Assembly: GCF_024170005.1 (NCBI RefSeq)
Contig: NZ_JALJXJ010000009.1
Location: 248,001 to 312,000 of the forward strand
DNA length: 64,000 bases
Direction of reading: 5' to 3'
Origin: Azospirillum lipoferum
GTDB taxonomy: Bacteria > Pseudomonadota > Alphaproteobacteria > Azospirillales > Azospirillaceae
Within the stretch, counting starts at the first letter, position 1, and each line of letters opens with the position of its first letter. A program made the position numbers and the translations under genes. The notes beneath the pieces are model-generated. The model was not told where the DNA came from. It saw nothing but the letters and a program-made list of their open reading frames with translations, and did not search any database. Below are positions 27,165 to 38,420 of this stretch, in pieces.

Positions 27165-28079
27165 ATGATGATGACGCGCAGGGACATCCTTGCCACCGCT
27201 TTGCACGCCTCGACGCTGGCGGGGGCCGCAACTCTTCTGGCCCCGGCCGGTGCGCTGGCGGCCACCGCGGCGCCGCTGGGCTGGCAGGCGTTTCCGGCTG
27301 GGGAAACCGGCTTCTTCCGGGCGCCGGTCCTGCTGTCCGGCAGCCGTGAGGCGATCCTGATCGACGGCGGCTTCACCCTCTCCGACGGCAAGGCGCTGGC
27401 GGAGGCGATCAAGGCGACCGGCAAGAGGCTGACGATCATCTATGTCAGCCAGAGCGATCCCGATTATTATTTCGGCCTGGGTCCGGTGAAGGCGGCCTTC
27501 CCCGATGCCCGCGTCATCGCCGCCTCCGCCACCGTCGCGGCGATCAGGGGCAATGTCGAAAAGAAGCTGGCGGTCTGGGGGCCGAAGCTGAAGGAGAACG
27601 GCCCGCAGACCCTGGCCGACGTGGTGATGCCGCAGCCGTTCGACGGCGCCGCCCTGACCCTGGACGGCCAGGCCATCGAGATCGTCGACGCCCAGGGGCT
27701 GCCGAACCGCCGTCACCTGTGGGCGCCGTCGTTGCAGGCGATCTTCGGCGGGGTGCTGGTGTTCTCCGGCCTGCATGTCTGGACCGCCGATACCCCGACG
27801 GCCGAGGCGCGCGCCGCCTGGGTCAAGGCGCTGGACGCCATGGCCGTCCGCAATCCGGCGGTGGTGGTCGCCGGTCATGCGGCACCGGGTGCGGCGCCCG
27901 ATGCGGCGGCCATCGCCCACACCAGGGCCTATCTCCTGGCCTTCGAGGAGGAGCTTGCCAAGGCGAAGAGCAGCGCCGAACTGATCGCCGCCATGAAGCG
28001 GCGCTATCCCGATGCCGGAATGGGCATCGCGCTCGACATCGGCGCCAAGGTGGCGACCGGCGAGATGAAGTGGGGCTGA
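27165..28079 (+). CDS. Exported metallo-beta-lactamase-fold protein with degenerate metal motif
   Basis: 304 residues. The first 33 form an export signal with a possible twin-arginine motif (TRRDILATALHAS). The body has the MBL-fold pattern: ILIDGGFTLSDGKALAEAIKATGKRLTIIYV, then the position of the metal motif, and VVVAGHAAPG near the end. The usual HxHxDH is replaced by SQSDPDYYFG, so three of the four metal ligands of that motif are lost while the aspartate and the late histidine remain. It is either catalytically inactive or uses a different chemistry. It probably forms an operon with the DsbA-family gene. Confidence 0.75.
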   Translation: MMMTRRDILATALHASTLAGAATLLAPAGALAATAAPLGWQAFPAGETGFFRAPVLLSGSREAILIDGGFTLSDGKALAEAIKATGKRLTIIYVSQSDPDYYFGLGPVKAAFPDARVIAASATVAAIRGNVEKKLAVWGPKLKENGPQTLADVVMPQPFDGAALTLDGQAIEIVDAQGLPNRRHLWAPSLQAIFGGVLVFSGLHVWTADTPTAEARAAWVKALDAMAVRNPAVVVAGHAAPGAAPDAAAIAHTRAYLLAFEEELAKAKSSAELIAAMKRRYPDAGMGIALDIGAKVATGEMKWG

Positions 28080-28087
28080 CGCCCCAC
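28070..28087. terminator. Hairpin between convergent MBL-fold and EamA genes
   Basis: GTGGGGC-TGAC-GCCCCAC is a perfect 7-bp stem with the MBL-fold gene stop codon TGA in its 4-base loop. The EamA stop on the other strand is 20 bases further. No T-tract follows, so termination strength is uncertain. Confidence 0.45.
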
Positions 28088-28107
28088 CGTCTCCCGCCGT
28101 TCGATCT

Positions 28108-28989
28108 TCACTTCCTGTTGACCAGCGCCACGCCGCAGACCGCCACCGCCATGCCGGCCAGGGCGACGATGCCCAGCTTCTCGCCGAACAGGATCCAGGC
28201 GATCAGCGCTGTCACCGGTGGCGTCAGGTAGAACAGGCTGGCGACCTTGGCCGCCGCCCCGCGGCGGATCAGGGCGAACAGCAGGAAGATGGCGCCGACC
28301 GACAGCACGAAGCAGAGCCACAGCAGGGCGAAGACGAACTCGCCCGTCCACTGGATCCGCATGGTCTCGGTCAGCGGGGCGGCGACCGCCAGGGCCAGCG
28401 CGGTGGCGCCATACTGGATGGCGGTGCCGCTGCGCAGGTCCATGCCGCCGCCGTGGCGCTTCTGGTACAGCGTGCCCAGCGTGATGCCGACCAGCGCCAC
28501 CAGGGCATAGCCGAGCGGCACCAGATGCGCCGCGTCGATGGCCAGCTTCTCCCGCACCACCAGACCGACGCCGGCAAGGCCGAGCAGCAGCCCGGCCCAT
28601 TGCCGGCCGGTCACCCGTTCGCCCAGCAGCGGGCCGGACAGGGCGGCGGTCAGCAGCGGCTGGATGCCGACCACCAGCGCGGTCACCCCGGCCGGCAGGC
28701 CCTTCGCCATGGCGATGAAGATGCCGCCCAGATAGACGCCGTGCACCAGCAGCCCGGCGAGCGCGATCCGCCCGGCGGTCGCCCAGTCCTTCGGCCAGGG
28801 CGCCCGGCTGACCAGCGCCACCAGCGCCAGCACCACGGCGACCAGCCCCAGCCGGAGCAGCAGGAAGGTCAGCGGCTCCACATAAGGCAGGCCGTATTTC
28901 GCGCCGATGAAGCCGGTGCTCCACAGCAGCACGAAAAGGCCCGGCATCAGGCGCAGCCAGGTCTGGCCGCCCGTCGCGGTCCCGCTCAT
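28108..28989 (-). CDS. EamA-family (DMT superfamily) permease
   Basis: 293 residues with about ten hydrophobic helices arranged as two repeated EamA halves. The first half contains LLWSTGFIGAKYGLPYVEPLTFLLLRLG and the second contains GATALALAVAAPL and LFYLTPPVTALIAWILFGEKLG, both typical of drug/metabolite transporters. An AAAGGG site lies about eight bases before the start. It follows the Na+/H+ antiporter gene by 25 bp on the same strand and is probably co-transcribed. The substrate (amino acid, metabolite or drug efflux) cannot be told from sequence. Confidence 0.88.
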   Translation of the reverse strand: MSGTATGGQTWLRLMPGLFVLLWSTGFIGAKYGLPYVEPLTFLLLRLGLVAVVLALVALVSRAPWPKDWATAGRIALAGLLVHGVYLGGIFIAMAKGLPAGVTALVVGIQPLLTAALSGPLLGERVTGRQWAGLLLGLAGVGLVVREKLAIDAAHLVPLGYALVALVGITLGTLYQKRHGGGMDLRSGTAIQYGATALALAVAAPLTETMRIQWTGEFVFALLWLCFVLSVGAIFLLFALIRRGAAAKVASLFYLTPPVTALIAWILFGEKLGIVALAGMAVAVCGVALVNRK

Positions 28990-29013
28990 CCCTTAAGTCC
29001 CTTTTCCGTCCGG

Positions 29014-31530
29014 TCAGTTCACCGCCGGAACGGCCTGAGACGACGGGGTCGGCTGGCGGCGCGCTTCGGCGACCGCCTGGATGTGGGACTGCAAATCCGC
29101 GTCCTTCTGCACCAGCCGGCGGAAATCCTTCTCATCCAACACCAGCAATTGGCAATAGCCCAACGCCCGCACGTCTGCATTGCGCCGCTGGCGGGACAGG
29201 AGCGCCATCTCGCCGAAGAAGTCGCCGGTGCCCAGCTTCACCGGCTCCGCCAGCATCGGCACCAGCACCTCCACCGCACCCGATGCGATGAAGAACATGG
29301 CGTCGCCGCGGTCGCCCCTGCGCACGATGGTCTCGCCCGGCAGCGCCAGCTGGGCGCGCAGCAGCGTGGCGATGGTCGCCACCCGCTCCGACGGCAGGCC
29401 GGCGAACAGCGGCACCCGGCGCACCAGCTCCGCCACATCGAACCGCACGTCGAGCTTCGGCAGCCGTTCCAGTGCCCGGCGGCGCTGTTCCAGGTCGCGC
29501 TCCAGGTCGGTCAGGACCTCCTGGCTGATGATCGATTCGGCGTGCATGGCGCGGTATTCGGCATGCTCCAGCCGCAGGGCGGCGCGGCCGACATAGCGGC
29601 TTTGCAGCACCACCGCATAATCCGGGTATTGCAGCTTCAGGGCCGACAGCGCCTGTTCGACGATGCCCAGCCGGCCGACCAGCATGCCTTCCAGCTCGAA
29701 CGCCACCTCCTGGCCCAGCACGCGGGCCAGCCGGTCGCGGGTGAAGGCCAGCAGCTCGCGCAGCACGGTGCGCACCGCCACCAGCACCTCGAACCGCATC
29801 GACAGGCGCCGGGCCAGCGGCCGGTGGACGCCGAAGCGGCGCTGGAGCCAGCTGGCCGTCCGCATCCAGGGGGAGAAGGCGATGAAGGGTTCCTCGAAGG
29901 CGCGGTAGCCGTTGCGGCCCTGGCTCTTGACCGCGTCGAGCAGGCGCCCGCTGCGGCCGGCCAGCATCTCCATCACCGCGCGCGACACCACCCCTTCGGA
30001 GAAATGGGCGTAATAGAGTTCTTCCTCGCGATTCACCAGGATGACGAGGCCGATGGTGACGCGGTCCTCGTCGCTCAGCTTGGCCTCCTCCTGGCTGTCG
30101 CGGTCGATCCGCTTCAGCCGCTCCTCGTAGCGGGCGACCATCACGTCCTTGACGGCGCCGTCGACCTCATAGGTCTGGGCGACGGCGGCGACGCGGTCGC
30201 GGATGCTGTCGGTGGACAGCGCCAGCGCGCGGTTGCGCATGGCGCGCTCGACCGGCGTCAGCTCGTCCAGCTTCAGCAGGCGGATCAGCCAGCGCAGCGT
30301 GGTGCCGTTGACGAACAGCGTGACGAAGACGAAGCCGGTGACGATCACCGCGATGAAGCTTTGCAGCCGCTCGGGAACGCGGAAATTCTCGGTCACCGCC
30401 AGGGCCAGCGTCAGCGACACCGCCCCGCGCATGCCGCCCCACAGCATCACCGCCTTGTAGGAGTTGCTGACCTTCTGCGCCAGCCCGGCCCAGGACAGCA
30501 CCGGCAGCAGGCCGAACAGCACCACCGCCCGCGCGGCGAAGGCCGCCAGCACCACGACCAGCACCAGCCCGACCTCCGCCCAGCCGGCATCGGCCATCAG
30601 CCGCGGCACCAGGATGGCGGTCAGCAGGAAGATCATCGAGTTTGCCCAGAAGCCCAGCTGCTGCCAGACATGCTCCATGGCGCCCCAGGTGGCGGGGGAG
30701 ATGCGGGTGCGCCCGACCGATCCGATGACCAGCGCCGAGGTCACCACCGCCACCACGCCCGACGCGCCGACATAATGGTCGGCCAGCACGTAGGACAGAT
30801 AGGCCAGCGCCACCGTCAGCGTGATCTCCGCCATCGGCTGGTTGCGCACCGGCTCCACCAGCATGCAGACGATGCGGCCGCAGACATAGCCGGTGACGAC
30901 GCCGCCGGAGAAGTCGCGCAGGAAGTCCAGCGCCGCCGCTCCCGCCCCGCCGTGGGAGGTGCGCGTCAGCATGTCGAGCAGCAGCGTGAACAGTGCGATG
31001 GCCGCGGCGTCGTTCAGCAGGCTTTCGCCTTCGACCAGCGTGGTCAGCCGCCGTGGTGCGCCCAGGTCGCGGAAGATGCCGATCACCGCCGCCGGGTCGG
31101 TGGAGGCGACGATGGCGCCCAGCAGCAGGCAGGCGACCAGCGGCATCGGCGTGAACAGATTGACCGCATAGCCGACGGCGAAGGTGCAGACGAACACCGC
31201 CACCACCGCCATCAGCAGGATCGGCCCCAGATCGTCGAACAGCCGCCGCACGTCGACCGCCAGCGCGGTTTCGAACAGCAGGATCGGCAGGAAGATGTGC
31301 AGCAGCACGTCGGACGAGACGTCCAGCTCCGCCAGCGAGGTCAGGAAATCGTGGAACGGCCCCGTGCCCGGCGTGCCGGCGAAGGTCTGGATCACCGCAC
31401 CCAGCGCCACGCCGACCCCGGCCAGCAGCACCGTGTAGGGCATCTGGAAGCGGGCGGCCAGCGGCGGCAGGAAACTGACGAGGGCGAGAAGCCCGGCAAC
31501 ACCGAGGACTTGAATGACGATGTCGTGCAT
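29014..31530 (-). CDS. Na+/H+ antiporter (CPA1) with C-terminal cyclic-nucleotide-binding domain
   Basis: An 838-residue membrane protein. The first 400 residues carry about twelve helices of a CPA1 cation:proton antiporter, including AIVASTDPAAVIGIFRDLG with the ion-binding aspartates and GGMRGAVSLTLALAV. A long soluble helical region follows. Residues about 690-810 form a cyclic-nucleotide-binding domain with VRRGDRGDAMFFIASGAVEVLV and GDFFGEMALLSRQRRNADVRA, which keeps the phosphate-binding Glu and Arg. Antiporter/cNMP fusions are known and suggest gating by a cyclic nucleotide. It adjusts internal pH or sodium at the inner membrane. Confidence 0.9.
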   Translation of the reverse strand: MHDIVIQVLGVAGLLALVSFLPPLAARFQMPYTVLLAGVGVALGAVIQTFAGTPGTGPFHDFLTSLAELDVSSDVLLHIFLPILLFETALAVDVRRLFDDLGPILLMAVVAVFVCTFAVGYAVNLFTPMPLVACLLLGAIVASTDPAAVIGIFRDLGAPRRLTTLVEGESLLNDAAAIALFTLLLDMLTRTSHGGAGAAALDFLRDFSGGVVTGYVCGRIVCMLVEPVRNQPMAEITLTVALAYLSYVLADHYVGASGVVAVVTSALVIGSVGRTRISPATWGAMEHVWQQLGFWANSMIFLLTAILVPRLMADAGWAEVGLVLVVVLAAFAARAVVLFGLLPVLSWAGLAQKVSNSYKAVMLWGGMRGAVSLTLALAVTENFRVPERLQSFIAVIVTGFVFVTLFVNGTTLRWLIRLLKLDELTPVERAMRNRALALSTDSIRDRVAAVAQTYEVDGAVKDVMVARYEERLKRIDRDSQEEAKLSDEDRVTIGLVILVNREEELYYAHFSEGVVSRAVMEMLAGRSGRLLDAVKSQGRNGYRAFEEPFIAFSPWMRTASWLQRRFGVHRPLARRLSMRFEVLVAVRTVLRELLAFTRDRLARVLGQEVAFELEGMLVGRLGIVEQALSALKLQYPDYAVVLQSRYVGRAALRLEHAEYRAMHAESIISQEVLTDLERDLEQRRRALERLPKLDVRFDVAELVRRVPLFAGLPSERVATIATLLRAQLALPGETIVRRGDRGDAMFFIASGAVEVLVPMLAEPVKLGTGDFFGEMALLSRQRRNADVRALGYCQLLVLDEKDFRRLVQKDADLQSHIQAVAEARRQPTPSSQAVPAVN

Positions 31531-31715
31531 GTTTCCACGGGGACGGCTGCGGCGTGGGCTGCACGGTATCGCCGCACTGTGGCGGGAGCAAGACCGGGAA
31601 CCACGCAGTGCTGCGGCAAAAAATGGTCCGCAGCGATGCGCCGGCCGCGAGCAGGAAAGCTATTCCGCTCGCCGTATTCCGGACCCACTTATTCCGGCTG
31701 CCCGCTTTCCGCCCC

Positions 31716-32630
31716 TCAACGCCAGCCGCCGTCTCGCGTCAGGCCGGCCAGGATCTCCGACAGGAGGGCATGGGTGGCGCGGGCGGCGGCCGACAGCGGC
31801 CGGCCGGCGGCATGGGCCAGCAGGATGGTCCGGTCGATCTGCGGATCGACGATGGGCAGGCCGGTCAGCCGCTCCGCCGCCACGCCATGGCGCGCCACGC
31901 GGTCGGACAGGACGGTATAGCCGCAGCCTTCCGCCACCAGCGCCTTGATCTGCTCCAGCGCATCGATCTCCAGCGCCACGGTGACGCTCGCCCGCGCCAG
32001 CAGGGCGGCATGCTCCACCTCCTCGCGCACGCCATGCGGGCGGCCGGGCAGGATCAGCGGCAGGGCCAGCGCCTCGGCGAAGGGGATGGCGGTCCGGCCG
32101 TGCAGCAGCGGGTCGTCCGCCGGCCCGACCAGATGCAGCTTTTCCCGCGCCACCAGCTCGGTCTCCAGCCCGCCCATCTCCTTGGTGCCGAACACCAGGG
32201 CGAGGTCGAGCTGCCCGGACAGCACCCATTCCAGCATGTGGCCAGACAGCCCCTCCACCACCCGCAGCCGGATTTGCGGGTGGGTGCGGCGCACCGCCAG
32301 CGCCAGCGGCACGGTCAGCACCGGCCCCAGCGAGGTCGGGATGCCGACGGTGGCAGGACCGGCCGGCACCGCCTCCACCGCGCGGACCTCGTCGCGCAGC
32401 CCGTCCATCTGGTCGATCAGTGCCGCCGCCCGCTGCGCCAGCCGCCGCCCGCTTTCGGTCGGTACCACGCCGCGCGCCGTGCGTAGGACGAGCTGGCAGC
32501 CGAAATCCTCCTCCAGCCGCTTCAGATGCAGGCTGAGCGCCGGCTGCGCCACCCGCAGGGCGTCCGCCGCGCGCGAGATCGAGCCATGCTCGACGATGCC
32601 CAGGAAATAGCGAAGCTGCCGTATGTCCAT
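31716..32630 (-). CDS. LysR-family transcriptional regulator (Nac/Cbl-like)
   Basis: 304 residues from the ATG at 32630 (MDIRQLRYF), where LysR homology begins; the frame stays open upstream to 32780 with low-complexity sequence. The winged helix is GSISRAADALRVAQPALSLHLKRLEEDFG, and a periplasmic-binding-protein-like effector domain follows. The N-terminal style resembles the Nac/GbpR branch. It is divergent from a double winged-helix gene, and a 10-bp inverted repeat pair (32640-32702) lies between them and may be its binding site. Its targets are not evident from nearby metabolism. Confidence 0.88.
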   Translation of the reverse strand: MDIRQLRYFLGIVEHGSISRAADALRVAQPALSLHLKRLEEDFGCQLVLRTARGVVPTESGRRLAQRAAALIDQMDGLRDEVRAVEAVPAGPATVGIPTSLGPVLTVPLALAVRRTHPQIRLRVVEGLSGHMLEWVLSGQLDLALVFGTKEMGGLETELVAREKLHLVGPADDPLLHGRTAIPFAEALALPLILPGRPHGVREEVEHAALLARASVTVALEIDALEQIKALVAEGCGYTVLSDRVARHGVAAERLTGLPIVDPQIDRTILLAHAAGRPLSAAARATHALLSEILAGLTRDGGWR

Positions 32631-32639
32631 CCCGCCGGA

Positions 32640-32702
32640 ACCCATATTGTCCATATCGTGACGGTATGAAGAGGGTGACAGGGATCGTGTGTCAATATGG
32701 GT
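32640..32702. promoter_or_regulatory. Perfect 10-bp inverted repeat in a divergent promoter
   Basis: ACCCATATTG at 32640-32649 is the exact reverse complement of CAATATGGGT at 32693-32702, with a 43-bp spacer. It lies in the gap between the LysR gene and the double winged-helix gene. The distance fits two half-sites of a looping regulator or a recognition/activation pair of a LysR protein. Confidence 0.5.
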
Positions 32703-32784
32703 GTGGGCGAGTTGCCGCCCATTTGATCGTGCACGAAATAGTTTAGACTGATTGGCGGAGAGCGGTGAGCCGGAACCCAAACGC

Positions 32785-32799
32785 GGAGGTCAGCCTGTG
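32785..32799 (+). promoter_or_regulatory. Strong ribosome site selecting a GTG start
   Basis: GGAGGT at 32785-32790 is six bases from GTG at 32797. The same frame could also open at a TTG at 32752, but no ribosome site precedes it, so the GTG is preferred. Confidence 0.7.
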
Positions 32800-33765
32800 A
32801 TTTTGGGACCTGTGGTTTTGGAGCCGATCCATATGCCGGGGGAGGGGCCGGAATGGATGCGGCGCCATCCGGAGTTTCCCGCGGTGCTCGCGGAGTTCTG
32901 CGGCGGGCTGGTCGCTCCGCTGCGTGGACAGCGGCTGATGATCAAGCTGTTCGGCCAGCGGGCGCCGACCGAGATCGTCGCCTGGATCGTGTTGATGCAC
33001 GCAACCGCCCGGAGGCCGGAGGAGCGGCCGACGCTGACCCGTCTTCAGGAGCGCCTGCCCGGCACCAGGCAGACCGCCGCCTTCGTCGCCTTGCTGCGCG
33101 GGTTCGGCATCGTCCAGACCGAACGTGATCCGCGCGATGGGCGCATCCGCTATCTGGTCCCCGGCCCGATCATCCTGGATGGCCTGTGCGACTGGCTGGT
33201 CCTGCATCTCGCCTGCCATCGCCGGCTGGCCGGCGGCGAGGATGCGGGGGAGAGGCTGCGCTGCGACCGCGATTTCTACGACCGGATGCTGTGCGAATGC
33301 GAAGCCCTGCTTGATCCGCGCAACCGGGCGCTGCTGCTTTTTCCCGAACTGGCATGGCTCGACGAGCATGACAGCGGCCTCTATCTGGCCCTGACGCTGG
33401 TGGAGCGCAGTCTGACGCAAGGCGCGGCGGACGATGCGGCGGGCGGTTGGGTGGAGGCTTCGGCCAGCGGGCTTGCCGGGCTGCTGGGGGTGTCGCGGTC
33501 CCACATCCGCAACCTGATCAATGAGATGGAACTGCGCGGGCTGGTGCGCCAGGACGAACGCCGCCGCAGACTGCTGCCGACGCCGCACTTCACCGAACTG
33601 GTGGAACGCTGGGTCTGCCACCAGCTCGACGGTATCGCGGCGGCGGCGCGCCGGGCGGAGCGGGCAGAAGACGGCATGTCTCCGCCGCCGCTTCCCCATC
33701 CGCCCGGCGCGCTTCCGATAGGGACGGCTCAGACCAGCGCCACCTTGCCGGTGGCGATGTCGTAG
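32797..33765 (+). CDS. Putative double winged-helix transcriptional regulator
   Basis: 322 residues from GTG 32797. Two winged-helix regions can be read: one near residues 40-120 (PTEIVAWIVLMHATARRPEE ... FVALLRGFGIVQTERDPRDGRIRYL) and one near 210-265 (GLAGLLGVSRSHIRNLINEM, ELRGLVRQDERRRRLLPT). The second is a good helix-turn-helix with a wing, like Crp or MarR types. Between them lies a helical segment of unknown function. It is divergent from a LysR gene. Its 3' end overlaps the carbonic anhydrase gene on the other strand by 37 bases. I cannot place it in a named family. Confidence 0.75.
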   Translation: MILGPVVLEPIHMPGEGPEWMRRHPEFPAVLAEFCGGLVAPLRGQRLMIKLFGQRAPTEIVAWIVLMHATARRPEERPTLTRLQERLPGTRQTAAFVALLRGFGIVQTERDPRDGRIRYLVPGPIILDGLCDWLVLHLACHRRLAGGEDAGERLRCDRDFYDRMLCECEALLDPRNRALLLFPELAWLDEHDSGLYLALTLVERSLTQGAADDAAGGWVEASASGLAGLLGVSRSHIRNLINEMELRGLVRQDERRRRLLPTPHFTELVERWVCHQLDGIAAAARRAERAEDGMSPPPLPHPPGALPIGTAQTSATLPVAMS

Positions 33766-34460
33766 AGGCCGCCGACGATCTTCACCCAGCCATCGGCCGC
33801 CAGCGGGGCGATGAGCGGTTCGGCCCCGGCGAGGCGCCGGACATTGTGCCGGACATTCTCCACCGTCGCGTCCGCCATCAGGTCGGCGGGCTTGCGGGCG
33901 ATTGCGGCTTCGACTCCGGGCTTCAGCGCGTTCACCAGTCCCGGCAGATGACCGGGAAGCTGCGTCCCGTCCTGGATCGCCTTGATGGTGGCGCCGATGG
34001 CGCCGCAGCCGGTGTGGCCGAGCACCAGGATCAGCGGGATGTTCAGCGCCTTGACGCCATACTCCAGGCTGGCGAGTCCGTCGTCATTGACGAAATTGCC
34101 GGCCACGCGGACGACGAACAGCTCTCCCGGCCCCTGATCGAACAGGATTTCGGGGGAAACCCGTGAGTCGGCGCAGCTGACGATGCTGGCGAAGGGGAAC
34201 TGCGCCGCCGCCCGCGCCGCCCGGCCGACCGAATAATCCCGGTTGCGCGCGGTGTTCGCCGCATAGCGCGCGTTGCCGGCGGCCAGTTTCCGCAAGGCCT
34301 TGTCAGGCGACAGCGGGGATGGCGGCACCGCCGCCTCCTTGGCCATAACAGTGGTAGGCGTCAATGCCAGGGCGCCGGCCGTACCGGCGAGCGCCGCACC
34401 GGTCTTGAGCAGATGCCGGCGCGACAGCCCAAGGCCCGCCGTTTCGCACAACAGACACAT
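33729..34460 (-). CDS. Beta-class carbonic anhydrase with twin-arginine signal
   Basis: 243 residues. The first 41 are a twin-arginine signal (SRRHLLKTGAALAGTAGALAL ending VMAKEA), so the enzyme should act in the periplasm. CADSRVSPEILFDQGPGELF and HTGCGAIG give the zinc ligands Cys, Asp, His and Cys of the beta class, and the Asp-Arg pair of CADSR is intact. It interconverts CO2 and bicarbonate. Exported beta-carbonic anhydrases exist but are less common than cytoplasmic ones. The 3' end overlaps the convergent regulator gene. Confidence 0.9.
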   Translation of the reverse strand: MCLLCETAGLGLSRRHLLKTGAALAGTAGALALTPTTVMAKEAAVPPSPLSPDKALRKLAAGNARYAANTARNRDYSVGRAARAAAQFPFASIVSCADSRVSPEILFDQGPGELFVVRVAGNFVNDDGLASLEYGVKALNIPLILVLGHTGCGAIGATIKAIQDGTQLPGHLPGLVNALKPGVEAAIARKPADLMADATVENVRHNVRRLAGAEPLIAPLAADGWVKIVGGLYDIATGKVALV

Positions 34461-34791
34461 ACCTAACCCTCCGCTTTGGGATCACCGGTCGTTGCGGACG
34501 ATCGGCGGCGCCGGTTGATCCCGGCGGCCCGTCCACGCCCGCCAGTGTTGGCATGGCTCCTGACCCTGCGGTCGTCCAAAAATTGCAGGCATCGGGCAAG
34601 GGGGGCGCTTGTCACAGCCCGGCTTGCGCCGGTTTGGCGAGCCGCGGGTTTGGACCGTACCCCCTCTTGATCGCCGCAATTCCGTTAACCATTTACCCAT
34701 CAGGCGCCGGGCGATCGCGCATTTTGCGGATCGCGGACGCGCCGTCCCGCGCCGGATGGCTGGGCGGGAGACCATGGAAACGGAGTGCCGG
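34461..34791. other. Intergenic region between carbonic anhydrase and clpB
   Basis: 331 bases between divergent genes. No convincing gene is seen. An AT-richer patch at 34667-34700 (TTGATC, 17 bases, CATTTA) is a weak promoter candidate for clpB; I see no good heat-shock sigma-32 consensus. GGAG at 34782-34785 is the ribosome site for the ATG at 34792. Confidence 0.4.
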
Positions 34792-37476
<2,685 letters not shown>

Positions 37477-37496
37477 GCGTTTGAGGTGTGATGGGG

Positions 37497-37525
37497 AAGG
37501 GGGCGCAGGCTTTGCGCCCCCTTTT
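37497..37525 (+). terminator. Rho-independent terminator after clpB
   Basis: AAGGGGGCGCA-GGCTT-TGCGCCCCCTT is a perfect 11-bp stem with a 5-base loop. The stem ends in the T-run that continues to 37525. It starts 21 bases after the clpB stop and is the clearest intrinsic terminator in the window. Confidence 0.9.
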
Positions 37526-37602
37526 CCATTTCCGGGGCTGCCCTTGGCCCACCGCCTCTGCTAAATGTCTGCTGCAACGCCGCAATGGACAGGGAGGCAG
37601 AC

Positions 37603-38397
37603 ATGGCCGCGACGAGTCCTTCCCACTTGGCCTACCTGTCGAATTTCTCGCTGGCCGGGCAGGTGGCGCTGGTCACCGGCTCGGGGCGCGGCCTGGGGCT
37701 GGAGATCGCGCAGGCGCTGGCCGGGTCGGGCGCGCATGTGCTGTTGAACGGCCGCGACGCCGCAACACTGGAACCGCGGGTGGCCGAGATTGAAGCAGCC
37801 GGCGGCAGTGCGTCGGTGCTGGCCTTCGACGTGTCGGACCGGGCGGCGGTGCGTGACGCCTTCGCGCGGATCGACAGTGAGCATGGCCGGCTCGACGTGC
37901 TGGTCCAGAATGTCGGGCAGCGCAACCGCAAGCCGCTGGCCGATCTGACCGACAACGAGATCACCAGCCTGCTCGACGTCGATCTGGCCTCCGGCCTGAT
38001 CCTGGCGCGGGAGGCGGCGCGGCTGATGCTGCCGCGCGGGCGTGGCCGGCTAATCGCCGTCACTTCCGTCGCCGGGCAGATCTCGCGGGCCAACGACAGC
38101 GTCTATGCCGCGGCGAAGGCCGGGCTGAACGGCATGGTGCGGGCGCTGGCCGCCGAATATGGCTCGCAGGGGCTGACCAGCAACGCCATCGCGCCCGGCT
38201 TTTTCGCAACCGAAACGAATGCGGCGATCACCGGCGATCCGGAGCGCTCGGCCTATTTTGCCAACCGCACCCCGATGCGGCGCTGGGGCCGGCCGGAGGA
38301 GATCGCCGGGGCGGCGGTGTTCCTCGCTTCGGCGGCGGCGTCCTATGTCAACGGTCACGTCTTGGTCGTCGATGGCGGCGCCACCATCTTGATGTAA
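37603..38397 (+). CDS. Short-chain dehydrogenase/reductase (gluconate 5-dehydrogenase-like)
   Basis: 264 residues. The start at 37603 is chosen because GGGAGG (37592-37597) sits five bases before it; an ATG at 37585 is also in frame. LVTGSGRGLGLEIA is the NAD(P) Rossmann motif, NVG lies in the active-site region, and Ser in TSVAG with YAAAKAG gives the Ser-Tyr-Lys triad. The opening FSLAGQVALVTGSGRGLG is common in gluconate 5-dehydrogenase-type SDRs, but SDR substrates cannot be assigned by sequence alone. It precedes pabB by 23 bp, and co-transcription with pabBC is possible. Confidence 0.88.
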   Translation: MAATSPSHLAYLSNFSLAGQVALVTGSGRGLGLEIAQALAGSGAHVLLNGRDAATLEPRVAEIEAAGGSASVLAFDVSDRAAVRDAFARIDSEHGRLDVLVQNVGQRNRKPLADLTDNEITSLLDVDLASGLILAREAARLMLPRGRGRLIAVTSVAGQISRANDSVYAAAKAGLNGMVRALAAEYGSQGLTSNAIAPGFFATETNAAITGDPERSAYFANRTPMRRWGRPEEIAGAAVFLASAAASYVNGHVLVVDGGATILM

Positions 38398-38420
38398 GCC
38401 GCCGGCCGACTGCCACCGCC

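Noticed and set aside
28453..31920. 1,155-residue plus-strand open frame antisense to the antiporter
   Set aside because: Gln/His/Arg-rich with no motif; the minus strand holds a complete antiporter with the expected helices.
34667..34695. Sigma-32 or sigma-70 promoter for clpB
   Set aside because: The best TTGATC/CATTTA pair is weak and no heat-shock consensus is seen, so it is only noted in the intergenic entry.
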